Shown: positions 1 through 5,555 of the stretch, piece by piece
How the letters are laid out: every line of letters begins with the position of its first letter
Position numbering within the stretch: position 1 is the stretch's first letter
DNA from: Desulfobacterales bacterium
Lineage (GTDB): Bacteria; Desulfobacterota; Desulfobacteria; Desulfobacterales; UBA5852
Reading direction: 5' to 3'
Assembly: GCA_016735415.1 (NCBI GenBank)
Contig: JAERRP010000313.1
Span: 1-6,283, forward strand
Length of the DNA stretch: 6,283 nt
Translations under genes and position numbers: made by a program
The notes under the pieces: generated by a model
The model's database searches: none
Seen by the model: only the letters and a program-made list of their open reading frames with translations
What the model was told of the DNA's origin: nothing

Positions 1-1186
1 CGTCGGACTCGCCCGCCAGCTTGATCCACACCGGCCGGCCGGCCGGTGTGAACACGGTCTGGTCCGGCACCCGGATTTCGCTGGCCACGGGCGCTGGTGT
101 GGCCTGGGCCATCCGAACGGCGGGGGCGGCCTCACCGGCCATACCGGGCGTTTCCAGGACCGCGGCCTGGGCCGCATCGGTTTTCAGGGATTGATAATCG
201 GTCTTTTGAATTCCGGGGGTCTGCATCAGACGATCCAGGGTTTCAAGTTTGCGATTGAGATCCGTCACAGCGCTGACCGAGCGGATTTTAACGGGATCGC
301 GATAGGGGCGCCTCTCCTCATACAAACTCAGGCGTTCGACATGCGGTCCTATGTCACCGGCGGCACCGTCTGCAGCCAGTATGGAGACAACCCGGTTTTC
401 CAGGGCCACGGCCTCATCGTATCGCTCCGCTTCGGCATAGGCCGCCGCCAAGGTGTCCATGAAATTGACGTCGGGCGCATGGGCGACCGCCTTTTCGGCC
501 AGCGCGACCGCCCGTTGGCCGTCGCGCAGTCGCCTGTCCGGAGAGGTGGCCAGGATCCAGGCGATATTGTTGAAAACCTCGATGTAGTCCGGATTGACCG
601 TCAAAGCCTGGATATAATCGCCCATGGCGCCGTCCGGATCACCCTGGCGATCGAGGGCAAACCCGCGGTTGTAAAGCGATTTGGCCGAGCGGGGGTTGAT
701 GGCCAGGGCCCGGCTGCAATCCGTGATGGCCTGCGCGTAACGCTCCTGGCGGATCCATGCCAGGCAGCGATTGCTGTAAGCGTCCACATAGCGGGGGTTG
801 ATGGCGACGGCCCGGTCGAAATCCGCAATGGCCGCGCCATAGGATTCTTTAAAAATACGGGCGAATCCCCGGTTGTTATAAGCCTTGGCGGATCCGGGAT
901 TGAATTGGATGGCCTTGGAACAATCGTCGATGGCACCGTCGTAGTCGCCGGTATAGATTCGTGCAAATCCGCGGTTGTTTAAAGCCTCGAAGTCGTGCGG
1001 CACTGATTCGATGGCCACGGAAAAAGCTTCCACGGCGCGCTGGTAGCGGCCGTTTTTAAGTTCGATCAGACCCCGTTCGAACCAGTTTTCCGCCGCTCCC
1101 GCCATACTGCCAGCCAGCATCACGGCCACTAATAAAATGGGTGTGAAAAAGCGATGAGCCCTGATCCATCCCCGTCGTGTTTTCAT
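1..1186 (-). CDS. Exported tetratricopeptide-repeat (TPR) protein, 3' end beyond window
   Basis: The minus-strand frame is open from an ATG at 1186 to the left edge: 395 codons and no stop, so the C-terminus is missing. Residues 1-32 look like a Sec signal peptide: basic MKTRRGWIRAHR, a hydrophobic core around 15-26, and Ala-Gly-Ala before the mature start near AENW. There is no lipobox Cys. About seven TPR units follow at roughly 33-63, 64-97, 98-131, 132-165, 166-199, 200-238 and 239-272. Units 2-5 are regular 34-mers with the NNRGFA and AIxxxxxAIxxNP signature. Residues 273-395 are not TPR; they are rich in Ala, Pro and Thr in part and I recognise no domain. TPRs are protein-interaction scaffolds, so an envelope or periplasmic scaffold role is inferred; no partner is visible. 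The start is supported by AGGCAGGA just upstream (1190-1197). The family call is firm and the specific function unknown. Confidence 0.9.
   Translation of the reverse strand, partial: MKTRRGWIRAHRFFTPILLVAVMLAGSMAGAAENWFERGLIELKNGRYQRAVEAFSVAIESVPHDFEALNNRGFARIYTGDYDGAIDDCSKAIQFNPGSAKAYNNRGFARIFKESYGAAIADFDRAVAINPRYVDAYSNRCLAWIRQERYAQAITDCSRALAINPRSAKSLYNRGFALDRQGDPDGAMGDYIQALTVNPDYIEVFNNIAWILATSPDRRLRDGQRAVALAEKAVAHAPDVNFMDTLAAAYAEAERYDEAVALENRVVSILAADGAAGDIGPHVERLSLYEERRPYRDPVKIRSVSAVTDLNRKLETLDRLMQTPGIQKTDYQSLKTDAAQAAVLETPGMAGEAAPAVRMAQATPAPVASEIRVPDQTVFTPAGRPVWIKLAGESD
590..997 (-). repeat. Four tandem 102-bp TPR-coding units
   Basis: Codons 64-199 of the TPR gene form four consecutive 34-codon units. 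They keep similarity at the DNA level as well as in protein. The stretch encoding NNRGFA recurs with few changes in units 2 and 3, and a block encoding AINPR (GCCATCAACCCCCGCT) is identical at the ends of units 3 and 4. This suggests expansion by internal duplication. It is a coding repeat, not a mobile element. Confidence 0.7.
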
Positions 1187-1212
1187 GTTTCCTGCCTGCC
1201 GAATCAATGTCA

Positions 1213-1265
1213 GTGTCCAACCATGGATTTAAGACGTCACGATCGTGTCCAAAATAAGCGCTTAT
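1213..1265. promoter_or_regulatory. Palindrome and direct repeats upstream of the TPR gene
   Basis: The 128-bp gap between the oxidoreductase stop and the TPR start holds a perfect 12-bp palindrome ATAAGCGCTTAT at 1254-1265. It also holds a 10-bp palindrome CACGATCGTG at 1238-1247. On the minus strand the octamer TTGGACAC occurs twice (1245-1252 and 1213-1220), 32 bp apart. The positions, 27-79 bp upstream of the start codon, suit an operator or promoter region. I could not find a well-spaced -35/-10 pair, so the regulatory role is inference. Confidence 0.3.
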
Positions 1266-1314
1266 CAATCAGGCGGCGGCGCGCTGGCATCACGACGCGT
1301 GCCGTCCGGCGGCC

Positions 1315-2472
1315 TCATGCCGGGTGTGCCCCCCCGGGCGGTGATGCGTGGTCCTTGTGAAGTTCGCCCGACAGTTGAAATCGACGCATGAAGCGTTCGT
1401 CAATGAAATGCTTCAGCCAGAAGGCCGCGCGTCCTCCGAAGGTCAGCCGGCCGCGGTTCAGAATGCCGGTCCCGTCGCCCATGTTGAGAATTAAGAGATA
1501 GACGTGCTGCGGCTCGAAGTTCTCCAGGGGGCCGCCCTCGAGGGCCGCGGTCAGATTGTGAAAGAGAACCGGGTTCTGCCGCACGGCATAAACCCCGACC
1601 CTCTGAAGCGGCCGCGGCTGAAAGCCAATGCAGTCGCCGCCGCCGAAGACATTCGGATGCGAAACCGATTGCAGATGGCGGTTGACCAGCAGACCGCCCT
1701 GCCCATCCACCTTAAAGCCTGCGGCTTCGATCAGGGCCGCGGGGCGTGTGCCCACGGCTGGAAAGAGGATGTCGCAGTCCAGTCGTTCACCGGATGCCAG
1801 CAGCAGATCCTGGTCATCGATGGCTGAAAGCCCCGTGTTTTCCATCACGTGTATGTCCAGCTGCTTTAATTTGACCAGGGCTTTACGGCGGACGGTTGAA
1901 ACAAAATGGGGCAGCAGCGACCCGCGGGCCAGGAGGGTGACCGTGGCCCGTCCGCGGTGGCGTTGGACCAGGGCGCGGGCATTGGCGGCGATTTCCACAC
2001 CGGCCGGTCCACCGCCGGCAACCACAATTTGCAATTGGCGCTCAGCCAGTTGGGCGGCAACATAGGCACGCGCTTCCACAAAGATTTCGACCGGCTTGGC
2101 CGGGTAAATACGAACAGAAGTTGCTTCCGGTGACGGGAAAGGAACATGACTGCCGGTGTTGAGGCCGAGAACGTCGTAGGCTATTTGGCGCCCGGACGCG
2201 AGCGTCAGCGATTGCCGGCGGGGGTCGATCCGGGTTACCCGGTCTTCAAGAAAAGTGCCGCCGCGTTCGGTTACCATGGTAGCGGCATCGAAACGAATTT
2301 CGGCGGGTCGGTAGCGGCCGGACAGCATGCCCGGCCCCATGCCACTGTAGTACTGATAACCGCCGGTGCTCACCACGGTTACCTGGTGCCCCCGGGCAAC
2401 GATACCGGCCATTTCCTTCATGACGGTCAGGTGAGCGTGTCCGGCCCCGACGAGAACCAGGTGTTTTGGCAT
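1315..2472 (-). CDS. FAD-dependent pyridine nucleotide-disulfide oxidoreductase, NDH-2-like, SelD-associated type
   Basis: The 385-residue protein has two Rossmann folds. The N-terminal FAD site is LVLVGAGHAHL (5-15). The second, NAD(P)H-binding, glycine motif is VVAGGGPAGVE (150-160). The C-terminal FAD motif is NVFGGGDC (274-281). The segment YYSGMGPGMLSGRY (41-54) resembles the YSGMLPG signature of the family that is often fused or adjacent to selenophosphate synthetase SelD. The amphipathic tail FWLKHFIDERFMRRF (351-365) recalls the membrane-contact helix of type II NADH dehydrogenases. It probably moves electrons from NAD(P)H through FAD to a quinone or a similar acceptor; the acceptor is unknown. 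Sulfide:quinone reductase is less likely because only two Cys (233, 281) are visible. An ATG 23 codons upstream (2541) is rejected: it falls in the predicted -35 region, whereas 2472 has TGGAG six bases upstream. No selD lies in the window. Confidence 0.88.
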   Translation of the reverse strand: MPKHLVLVGAGHAHLTVMKEMAGIVARGHQVTVVSTGGYQYYSGMGPGMLSGRYRPAEIRFDAATMVTERGGTFLEDRVTRIDPRRQSLTLASGRQIAYDVLGLNTGSHVPFPSPEATSVRIYPAKPVEIFVEARAYVAAQLAERQLQIVVAGGGPAGVEIAANARALVQRHRGRATVTLLARGSLLPHFVSTVRRKALVKLKQLDIHVMENTGLSAIDDQDLLLASGERLDCDILFPAVGTRPAALIEAAGFKVDGQGGLLVNRHLQSVSHPNVFGGGDCIGFQPRPLQRVGVYAVRQNPVLFHNLTAALEGGPLENFEPQHVYLLILNMGDGTGILNRGRLTFGGRAAFWLKHFIDERFMRRFQLSGELHKDHASPPGGAHPA

Positions 2473-2478
2473 GTGACG

Positions 2479-2483
2479 CTCCA
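2479..2483 (-). promoter_or_regulatory. Ribosome binding site fixing the oxidoreductase start
   Basis: TGGAG on the minus strand sits six bases before the ATG at 2472. The protein then begins MPKHLVLVGAG, the usual distance from the N-terminus to the FAD glycine motif. This favours 2472 over the in-frame ATG at 2541. Confidence 0.65.
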
Positions 2484-2517
2484 GATAAACGTAAAAAAGC
2501 TTTGTCGTTACGCTATG

Positions 2518-2546
2518 ACAATACACCAAAAACAACGGCAACTCAA
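2518..2546 (-). promoter_or_regulatory. Probable sigma-70 promoter of the oxidoreductase gene
   Basis: Minus-strand TTGAGT (2541-2546) and TATTGT (2518-2523) are separated by exactly 17 bp. Each hexamer matches four of six consensus bases. Transcription would begin near 2510, giving a leader of about 38 bases before the ATG at 2472. The surrounding sequence is locally AT-rich compared with the genes, as expected of a promoter. Confidence 0.45.
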
Positions 2547-2675
2547 TTCCATGCCATCGCCGGCAGCGCCTTCGATTCCCGCAGGGGTCATCTTCCCGCC
2601 GGGAACCTAATCGTTTTTAAGATCGATTGCGATCGGGGCCTGCGACCCGGGTTTGCATTTTTGGCCGAACGGTCG

Positions 2676-3014
2676 CTACAGGATTTTTTTACGGGCATAT
2701 TGCTCGGCCAGATCGCCCACCCAGGGGAGCTTGAAACGCTCTTTGAGCCCCGCCTTGATCATCAGGATGATCCACAGGGCCAGGCCCAGCAGCGACAACA
2801 GGGCTCCGACCAGTTGTCCCAGGAAAGGTAAGACCTGGATGACGATGCTGATGATCGTCAAGGCGCCGAATGTAATGATGGACTGCGTGGCGTGAAAGCG
2901 CACGAAGTCGCTCCTTTTCTCGATGAGGTAGAAAACCAGGCCGCTGATCCAGCCCAGCAGATAGCAGAGAATGCCGGCAACAGGGGCGGGAAGTCCGGTG
3001 GATGAATTTTGCAT
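2676..3014 (-). CDS. DUF4870 / Tic20-like small membrane protein
   Basis: The 112-residue protein has about three hydrophobic helices, near 10-31, 47-64 and 66-87. Between the first and second lies IEKRSDFVRFHATQSI (31-46), the conserved (E)K...FVRFHA.QS signature of the Tic20/DUF4870 family. The N-terminal STGLPAPVAGILCYLLGWISGLVFYLI also fits the family, which usually begins shortly before a TGL..NVA.LLCY stretch. Family function in bacteria is unknown; the protein should sit in the inner membrane. The start at 3014 fits family length. The ATG at 3026 directly abuts the AGGGAG site and so cannot use it. For 3014 the spacing is a rather long 12 bases. An ATG at 3089 would add 25 non-conserved residues. 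It lies 91 bp downstream of another small membrane protein gene on the same strand, so the two are probably co-transcribed. Confidence 0.82.
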   Translation of the reverse strand: MQNSSTGLPAPVAGILCYLLGWISGLVFYLIEKRSDFVRFHATQSIITFGALTIISIVIQVLPFLGQLVGALLSLLGLALWIILMIKAGLKERFKLPWVGDLAEQYARKKIL

Positions 3015-3089
3015 GTTAATTCGCATCTCCCTGGGGTTCGTGTATGGCTGATTTGTCTTTCCGAAGGCGATGTTGACACTATCGGGCAT

Positions 3090-3105
3090 CCCGTTCCGGA
3101 ACAGG
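3090..3105. repeat. 16-bp dyad between the two membrane protein genes
   Basis: CCCGTTCCGGAACAGG is a dyad with one G-T wobble pair. It begins immediately after the stop codon of the upstream 89-residue gene and lies about 75 bp before the DUF4870 start. No T-run follows on the minus strand, so it is not a standard intrinsic terminator. It may be an RNA-processing or stability hairpin, or chance. Confidence 0.3.
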
Positions 3106-3375
3106 TCATTTTTTGCGTGGAACGCGAAAAAGAGCCGTGTACGGTAGAAAACTCAGGACCGCGAACACAAAAGGTGTGACGATCAGGATGCGGCCGGCGG
3201 AGGGAGACTGCCCGCCCAGTCCTGCCAGGATGCCGATAAAGCCGGTCAACAGCCCGATCACCAGCAGACCGATGGCCAGCAGAAAGGCGCGGACGCGGCC
3301 GGATCGGTTGCTGCGCACGTAAACCCAAACATGAATCGTTACGACGCACACCAGCAGCAGGGACAGGGCGGTCAT
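3106..3375 (-). CDS. Small three-helix membrane protein, unknown function
   Basis: The 89-residue protein starts MTALSLLLVCVVTIHVWVYV. It has three hydrophobic stretches at about 2-20, 29-53 and 63-82, with a short Arg-rich loop SNRSGRVR (22-29) and a basic tail RVPRKK. The basic loop and tail suggest these parts face the cytoplasm. I do not recognise a family. The start at 3375 is supported by GAGG five bases upstream (3381-3384); upstream in-frame sequence to 3468 is not hydrophobic or conserved-looking. It precedes the DUF4870 gene by 91 bp on the same strand, which points to a two-gene membrane unit. A promoter candidate lies about 60 bp upstream. Confidence 0.68.
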   Translation of the reverse strand: MTALSLLLVCVVTIHVWVYVRSNRSGRVRAFLLAIGLLVIGLLTGFIGILAGLGGQSPSAGRILIVTPFVFAVLSFLPYTALFRVPRKK

Positions 3376-3434
3376 GGCAACCTCGCATGTGGATGGTGGT
3401 TCAACGCCGGAGTTGCGGATAATTGACTGGCTCC

Positions 3435-3463
3435 AGCATAATGGAAAATCGTGGCCAGGTCCA
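3435..3463 (-). promoter_or_regulatory. Possible sigma-70 promoter for the two small membrane protein genes
   Basis: Minus-strand TGGACC (3458-3463) and TATGCT (3435-3440) are 17 bp apart, each matching four of six consensus bases. The predicted start near 3428 gives a leader of about 50 bases before the ATG at 3375. The motif match is modest. Confidence 0.3.
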
Positions 3464-3545
3464 TGCATAAGGTTTAGGGCCGTGATATTCCCAACGGCCG
3501 AAGCGCCTTCCAGGATCGCCGCAAGGGAAAGGCCGTAAAGCCGGC

Positions 3546-3842
3546 TTACAGCTTGACGATCGAATCCTCACTGCCGAATCGATTGGGGGTATAGGCGTCT
3601 GCCTCCCAGTCGTTTTCCCAGCGGTTGTCATCCAGGCGATAACGGTAACGATAGGCATTGCCCGCCGGAAGCGAGAGGGTGACACTGAACCCGCCGTCTT
3701 TCAACCGCTTCATGGCGACACCGCCCGCGTCCCAATCGTTGAAATCGCCGTAAAGGATCGCTTGTTGGGCCCCGACATCAGGGGAAAGTTTAAAGGTCAC
3801 CCGGCAGAAACGGCCGGTCTTGGAGTAGTTTTTTATCAACAT
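3546..3842 (-). CDS. Stand-alone CBM48 / isoamylase N-terminal (glycogen-binding-like) domain protein
   Basis: The 98-residue protein is essentially one early-set beta-sandwich. The key segment is LYGDFNDWD (30-38), matching the GxFNxW signature of CBM48 domains in glycogen-branching and debranching enzymes and the AMPK beta subunit. It continues in family style: M+RL.DGGFSVTLSLPAGNAYRYRYRLDD (44-72), then NRWENDWEADAYTPNRFGSEDSIV (73-96), which parallels the W..D..A....N.FG..NSVV ending. No catalytic domain is attached. Known family members bind glycogen or related alpha-glucans, so a targeting or sensing role is inferred; binding has not been shown. The start at 3842 is certain in practice: AAGGAG (3849-3854) lies six bases upstream, and the frame upstream of it does not look like protein. 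No glycogen-metabolism gene is adjacent. Confidence 0.85.
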   Translation of the reverse strand: MLIKNYSKTGRFCRVTFKLSPDVGAQQAILYGDFNDWDAGGVAMKRLKDGGFSVTLSLPAGNAYRYRYRLDDNRWENDWEADAYTPNRFGSEDSIVKL

Positions 3843-3848
3843 GGGAGT

Positions 3849-3854
3849 CTCCTT
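3849..3854 (-). promoter_or_regulatory. Strong ribosome binding site of the CBM48-like gene
   Basis: AAGGAG on the minus strand is six bases before the ATG at 3842. It decides this start over an in-frame ATG 70 codons upstream at 4052. Confidence 0.75.
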
Positions 3855-3944
3855 CGATTCGTTGTGATCGAACCCTTCCACCCCTGATAGAGGACCCGGA
3901 AAGGTTCTACCGATCCGGCCTTGCGGGGTTTGCCCGTTTGTTCC

Positions 3945-4007
3945 CAACCGGATGGTTGCTGCGCGCCTGGCTTTACGACCTGATGCTTGTTTCGCAACCG
4001 CCGGTTG
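3945..4007. repeat. Two copies of a CAACC/GGTTG inverted repeat
   Basis: The copies at 3945-3958 and 3995-4007 have identical five-base arms around short centres of four and three bases. Their centres are about 50 bp apart. They lie 103-165 bp upstream of the CBM48-like start codon and downstream of the promoter candidate at 4099-4126. They could be paired operator sites or RNA hairpins in the leader. Confidence 0.45.
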
Positions 4008-4098
4008 ACATGTCGCGCGCGCTTTTTCCGTGGCGCGAAGGCGCCGGCACATTCACATCAAAACTGGAATCAGGGCGGTGGGTAACTTGCAGGTGCAG

Positions 4099-4126
4099 AG
4101 CATAACGCGTCCGGTCTGGAATGCAA
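4099..4126 (-). promoter_or_regulatory. Weak promoter candidate for the CBM48-like gene
   Basis: Minus-strand TTGCAT (4121-4126) and TATGCT (4099-4104) are separated by 16 bp in the AT-rich part of the gap. The leader would be long, about 250 bases, and would contain both CAACC/GGTTG inverted repeats. A promoter closer to the gene is equally possible. Confidence 0.22.
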
Positions 4127-4196
4127 ATACAATTCTACATAAATTTACTCCGGACGAGATGTTCCGGCGGGCATGGCGTTTCTCCAGTTTTTTTTG

Positions 4197-4796
4197 TTAC
4201 GGCCAGCTCGGGTCGAGCAGCACCATGCCGGCCATGAGGCCCATGGGCACATCGTCGGGATCGCTATCACGGGTGATTTTATGGATCGGCCAGCCCACCG
4301 TGCGGGAGAGCTCGAAAAAATTGACCCCCAGCCCGGAAATGGAGGGCCGGGACGTGTCCGGGTGGCGGCAGTCGCCTTCTTCGGCCAGCACCCGGCAGGT
4401 CTTTTCCTCCGGGCAGAAAATGCGTTTGCAGGATCCGGCGGCCAACCCCCGGGCTGCGTCATACCCGCATGTCAGGGCATCGCGTTCAAGCGCTGCGGCG
4501 GTTTCGTGAACGACGCGGGCGACATCGAAACGGTCGTCGCCCAACAAAACCGCCGTGGGGACATCGAACTTGAAAACGAGTGCTTCAGGGTAATTTCGCA
4601 GCAATTGACGGAACGCCGCCGGTTTCATCACATGCGGCGGACAGTTGGCACCCTGCCCATAGCCGGGGCAGCCGGGATCTTCACAGATCCTGGCCAGTTC
4701 GTCTTCGACCCGGATGTGGGTCGAGGCGTTCAGGCGCGCATCGCTGGCGCCGAGTTTCAAAGCCTGCCGGATTAAAAGGGTCTCAGGAGAAATCAT
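4197..4796 (-). CDS. DUF2284 cysteine-rich, predicted metal/Fe-S-binding protein
   Basis: The 199-residue protein has the two cysteine clusters of DUF2284. The N-terminal one is C38-x4-C43-PGYGQGAN-C52-PPH, matching the C..C.GYG...CPP pattern. The C-terminal one is GSC123-x4-C128-x5-C134-x8-C143-RHP followed by RPSISGLGVNFFEL, matching the CRHP...RPS..G.GV pattern. Cys110 is an extra. The protein looks complete and full length, ending in the usual hydrophobic LMAGMVLLD segment. The family is annotated as predicted metal binding; the conserved cysteines suggest an iron-sulfur site, but no reaction is known to me. The start at 4796 has only a weak GGTGG seven bases upstream. It follows the LysE-type exporter gene by 51 bp on the same strand, so translation from a shared transcript is likely. 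Confidence 0.87.
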   Translation of the reverse strand: MISPETLLIRQALKLGASDARLNASTHIRVEDELARICEDPGCPGYGQGANCPPHVMKPAAFRQLLRNYPEALVFKFDVPTAVLLGDDRFDVARVVHETAAALERDALTCGYDAARGLAAGSCKRIFCPEEKTCRVLAEEGDCRHPDTSRPSISGLGVNFFELSRTVGWPIHKITRDSDPDDVPMGLMAGMVLLDPSWP

Positions 4797-4847
4797 AAGC
4801 CGGCCACCACAGAGGAGCGGTGCGGAATGTCATGGCAGATCCCCTTC

Positions 4848-5492
4848 CTATTGATCAGCGGCCAGTCCGGCGCCGAAAGTGATAAAGATCAGGCCGGCCG
4901 AACGGTCGACCCAGCGCCGGCCGCGCTGGTAAAGCGCCGTGAAATGTTCCGTGGAAAAAAGACAGGCCACGGCGGTATACCATGCGAGTGAAAGCGACGC
5001 CATCAAGGCTACGCTCGTCAGGCCAAGCCACAAGGGGGTCGCCGCCGGCATGCTGGCTGCGAACAGGCTGGTGACAAAGGCGGCGGTTTTGGGATTGGAC
5101 AGATTGGTCAGAAATCCAGCGCGCCAGGCCGAAAGCGCCGTGAGAGGGGTACCCTTGAAATGGAAAGGGGCGACCGGAGTGCCAAAACTTTGCCTGACGA
5201 GTTTGAGGCCGAGATAGATCAGATAGGCGCCGCCCAGCAGTTTGAGGACGCCATACAACCAGGGCGCAGAGCGAAAGAGAAGCGCAATGCCAAAAAAACC
5301 GGAAAGCCCCCAGAGAACGGTGCCGCAGGTGGTTCCCAGCCCACTCCAAAGCGCGGCCGGCCGCGACCGCCCGACGGCGGCCTGGGCCGTCAGGAAAAAA
5401 TTGGGACCGGGCGTGACGACGGCAAGCGCCCAGATGGCCGCCACACTCAACAGGACGGTTGAAGTATTCAAAGTCTGCGGGTCCATATCCAT
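4848..5492 (-). CDS. LysE/RhtB-family amino-acid or metabolite exporter
   Basis: The 214-residue protein is an inner-membrane exporter of normal family length with about six hydrophobic segments. Diagnostic motifs are VVTPGPNFFL (25-34) at the end of helix 1, GLGTTCGT (51-58), LKLLGGAYLIYLGLKLVR (83-100) and GFLTNLSNPKTAAF (126-139), which holds the NPK signature. Members export amino acids such as lysine, threonine or homoserine, or related small molecules; substrate cannot be read from the sequence. The start at 5492 (MDMDPQ) has GGGAGG four bases upstream (5497-5502). The ATG at 5486 is a possible alternative with ten-base spacing. Upstream in-frame sequence to 5534 lacks family similarity. 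The DUF2284 gene follows 51 bp later. Confidence 0.92.
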   Translation of the reverse strand: MDMDPQTLNTSTVLLSVAAIWALAVVTPGPNFFLTAQAAVGRSRPAALWSGLGTTCGTVLWGLSGFFGIALLFRSAPWLYGVLKLLGGAYLIYLGLKLVRQSFGTPVAPFHFKGTPLTALSAWRAGFLTNLSNPKTAAFVTSLFAASMPAATPLWLGLTSVALMASLSLAWYTAVACLFSTEHFTALYQRGRRWVDRSAGLIFITFGAGLAADQ

Positions 5493-5555
5493 TCTGCCTC
5501 CCTGTCGAAATCGAACGCCTATAATCCATATCAAATCCCATCACAGGTGTCTTGC

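Larger units (their letters stand above)
3843..4196. other. 354-bp gene-free region with two inverted repeats
   Basis: No convincing gene is seen on either strand. The region holds the leader of the CBM48-like gene and the 3' flank of the DUF2284 gene. Two similar inverted repeats, CAACCGGATGGTTG (3945-3958) and CAACCGCCGGTTG (3995-4007), share arms CAACC/GGTTG. There is also a GC hairpin GGCGC-GAAG-GCGCC at about 4033-4046 and a weak CCGGA/TCCGG pair about 45 bp beyond the DUF2284 stop. The part near 4121-4150 is AT-rich and holds a weak promoter candidate. Confidence 0.6.

Noticed and set aside
191..982. A 263-codon plus-strand open frame over the TPR gene
   Set aside because: It lies entirely antisense to a clear TPR protein whose repeats and signal peptide are unambiguous. 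The plus-strand translation shows only an artefactual echo of the repeat.
2576..2680. Small inverted repeats (TTCCC-GGC-GGGAA and GATCG-CAAT-CGATC on the minus strand) after the DUF4870 gene
   Set aside because: The stems are only five pairs and lack a following T-run, so I do not call a terminator.
3015..3089. Longer start of the DUF4870 protein at 3089
   Set aside because: The added 25 residues are not typical of the family, and the AGGGAG at 3027-3032 favours a start near 3014.
3538..3565. Possible terminator just after the CBM48-like stop
   Set aside because: AAGCCGGCTT is a palindrome and a short GCCG/CGGC stem can form, but no run of T follows on the minus strand.
4005..4010. TTGACA on the plus strand as a promoter -35 box
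   Set aside because: No -10 hexamer lies at 16-18 bp and no plus-strand gene follows; it overlaps an arm of the inverted repeat.
3843..4052. N-terminal extension of the CBM48-like protein from an ATG at 4052
   Set aside because: The added 70 residues are low-quality Arg/Ala-rich sequence, and a perfect AAGGAG site sits directly before the internal ATG at 3842.
4173..4775. A 200-codon plus-strand open frame
   Set aside because: It is antisense to the DUF2284 gene, whose paired cysteine motifs and family length are clear. The plus-strand product has no recognisable features.
4855..5544. A 229-codon minus-strand open frame overlapping the exporter in another frame
   Set aside because: The product is Arg-rich without membrane segments, while the alternative frame gives all LysE motifs.
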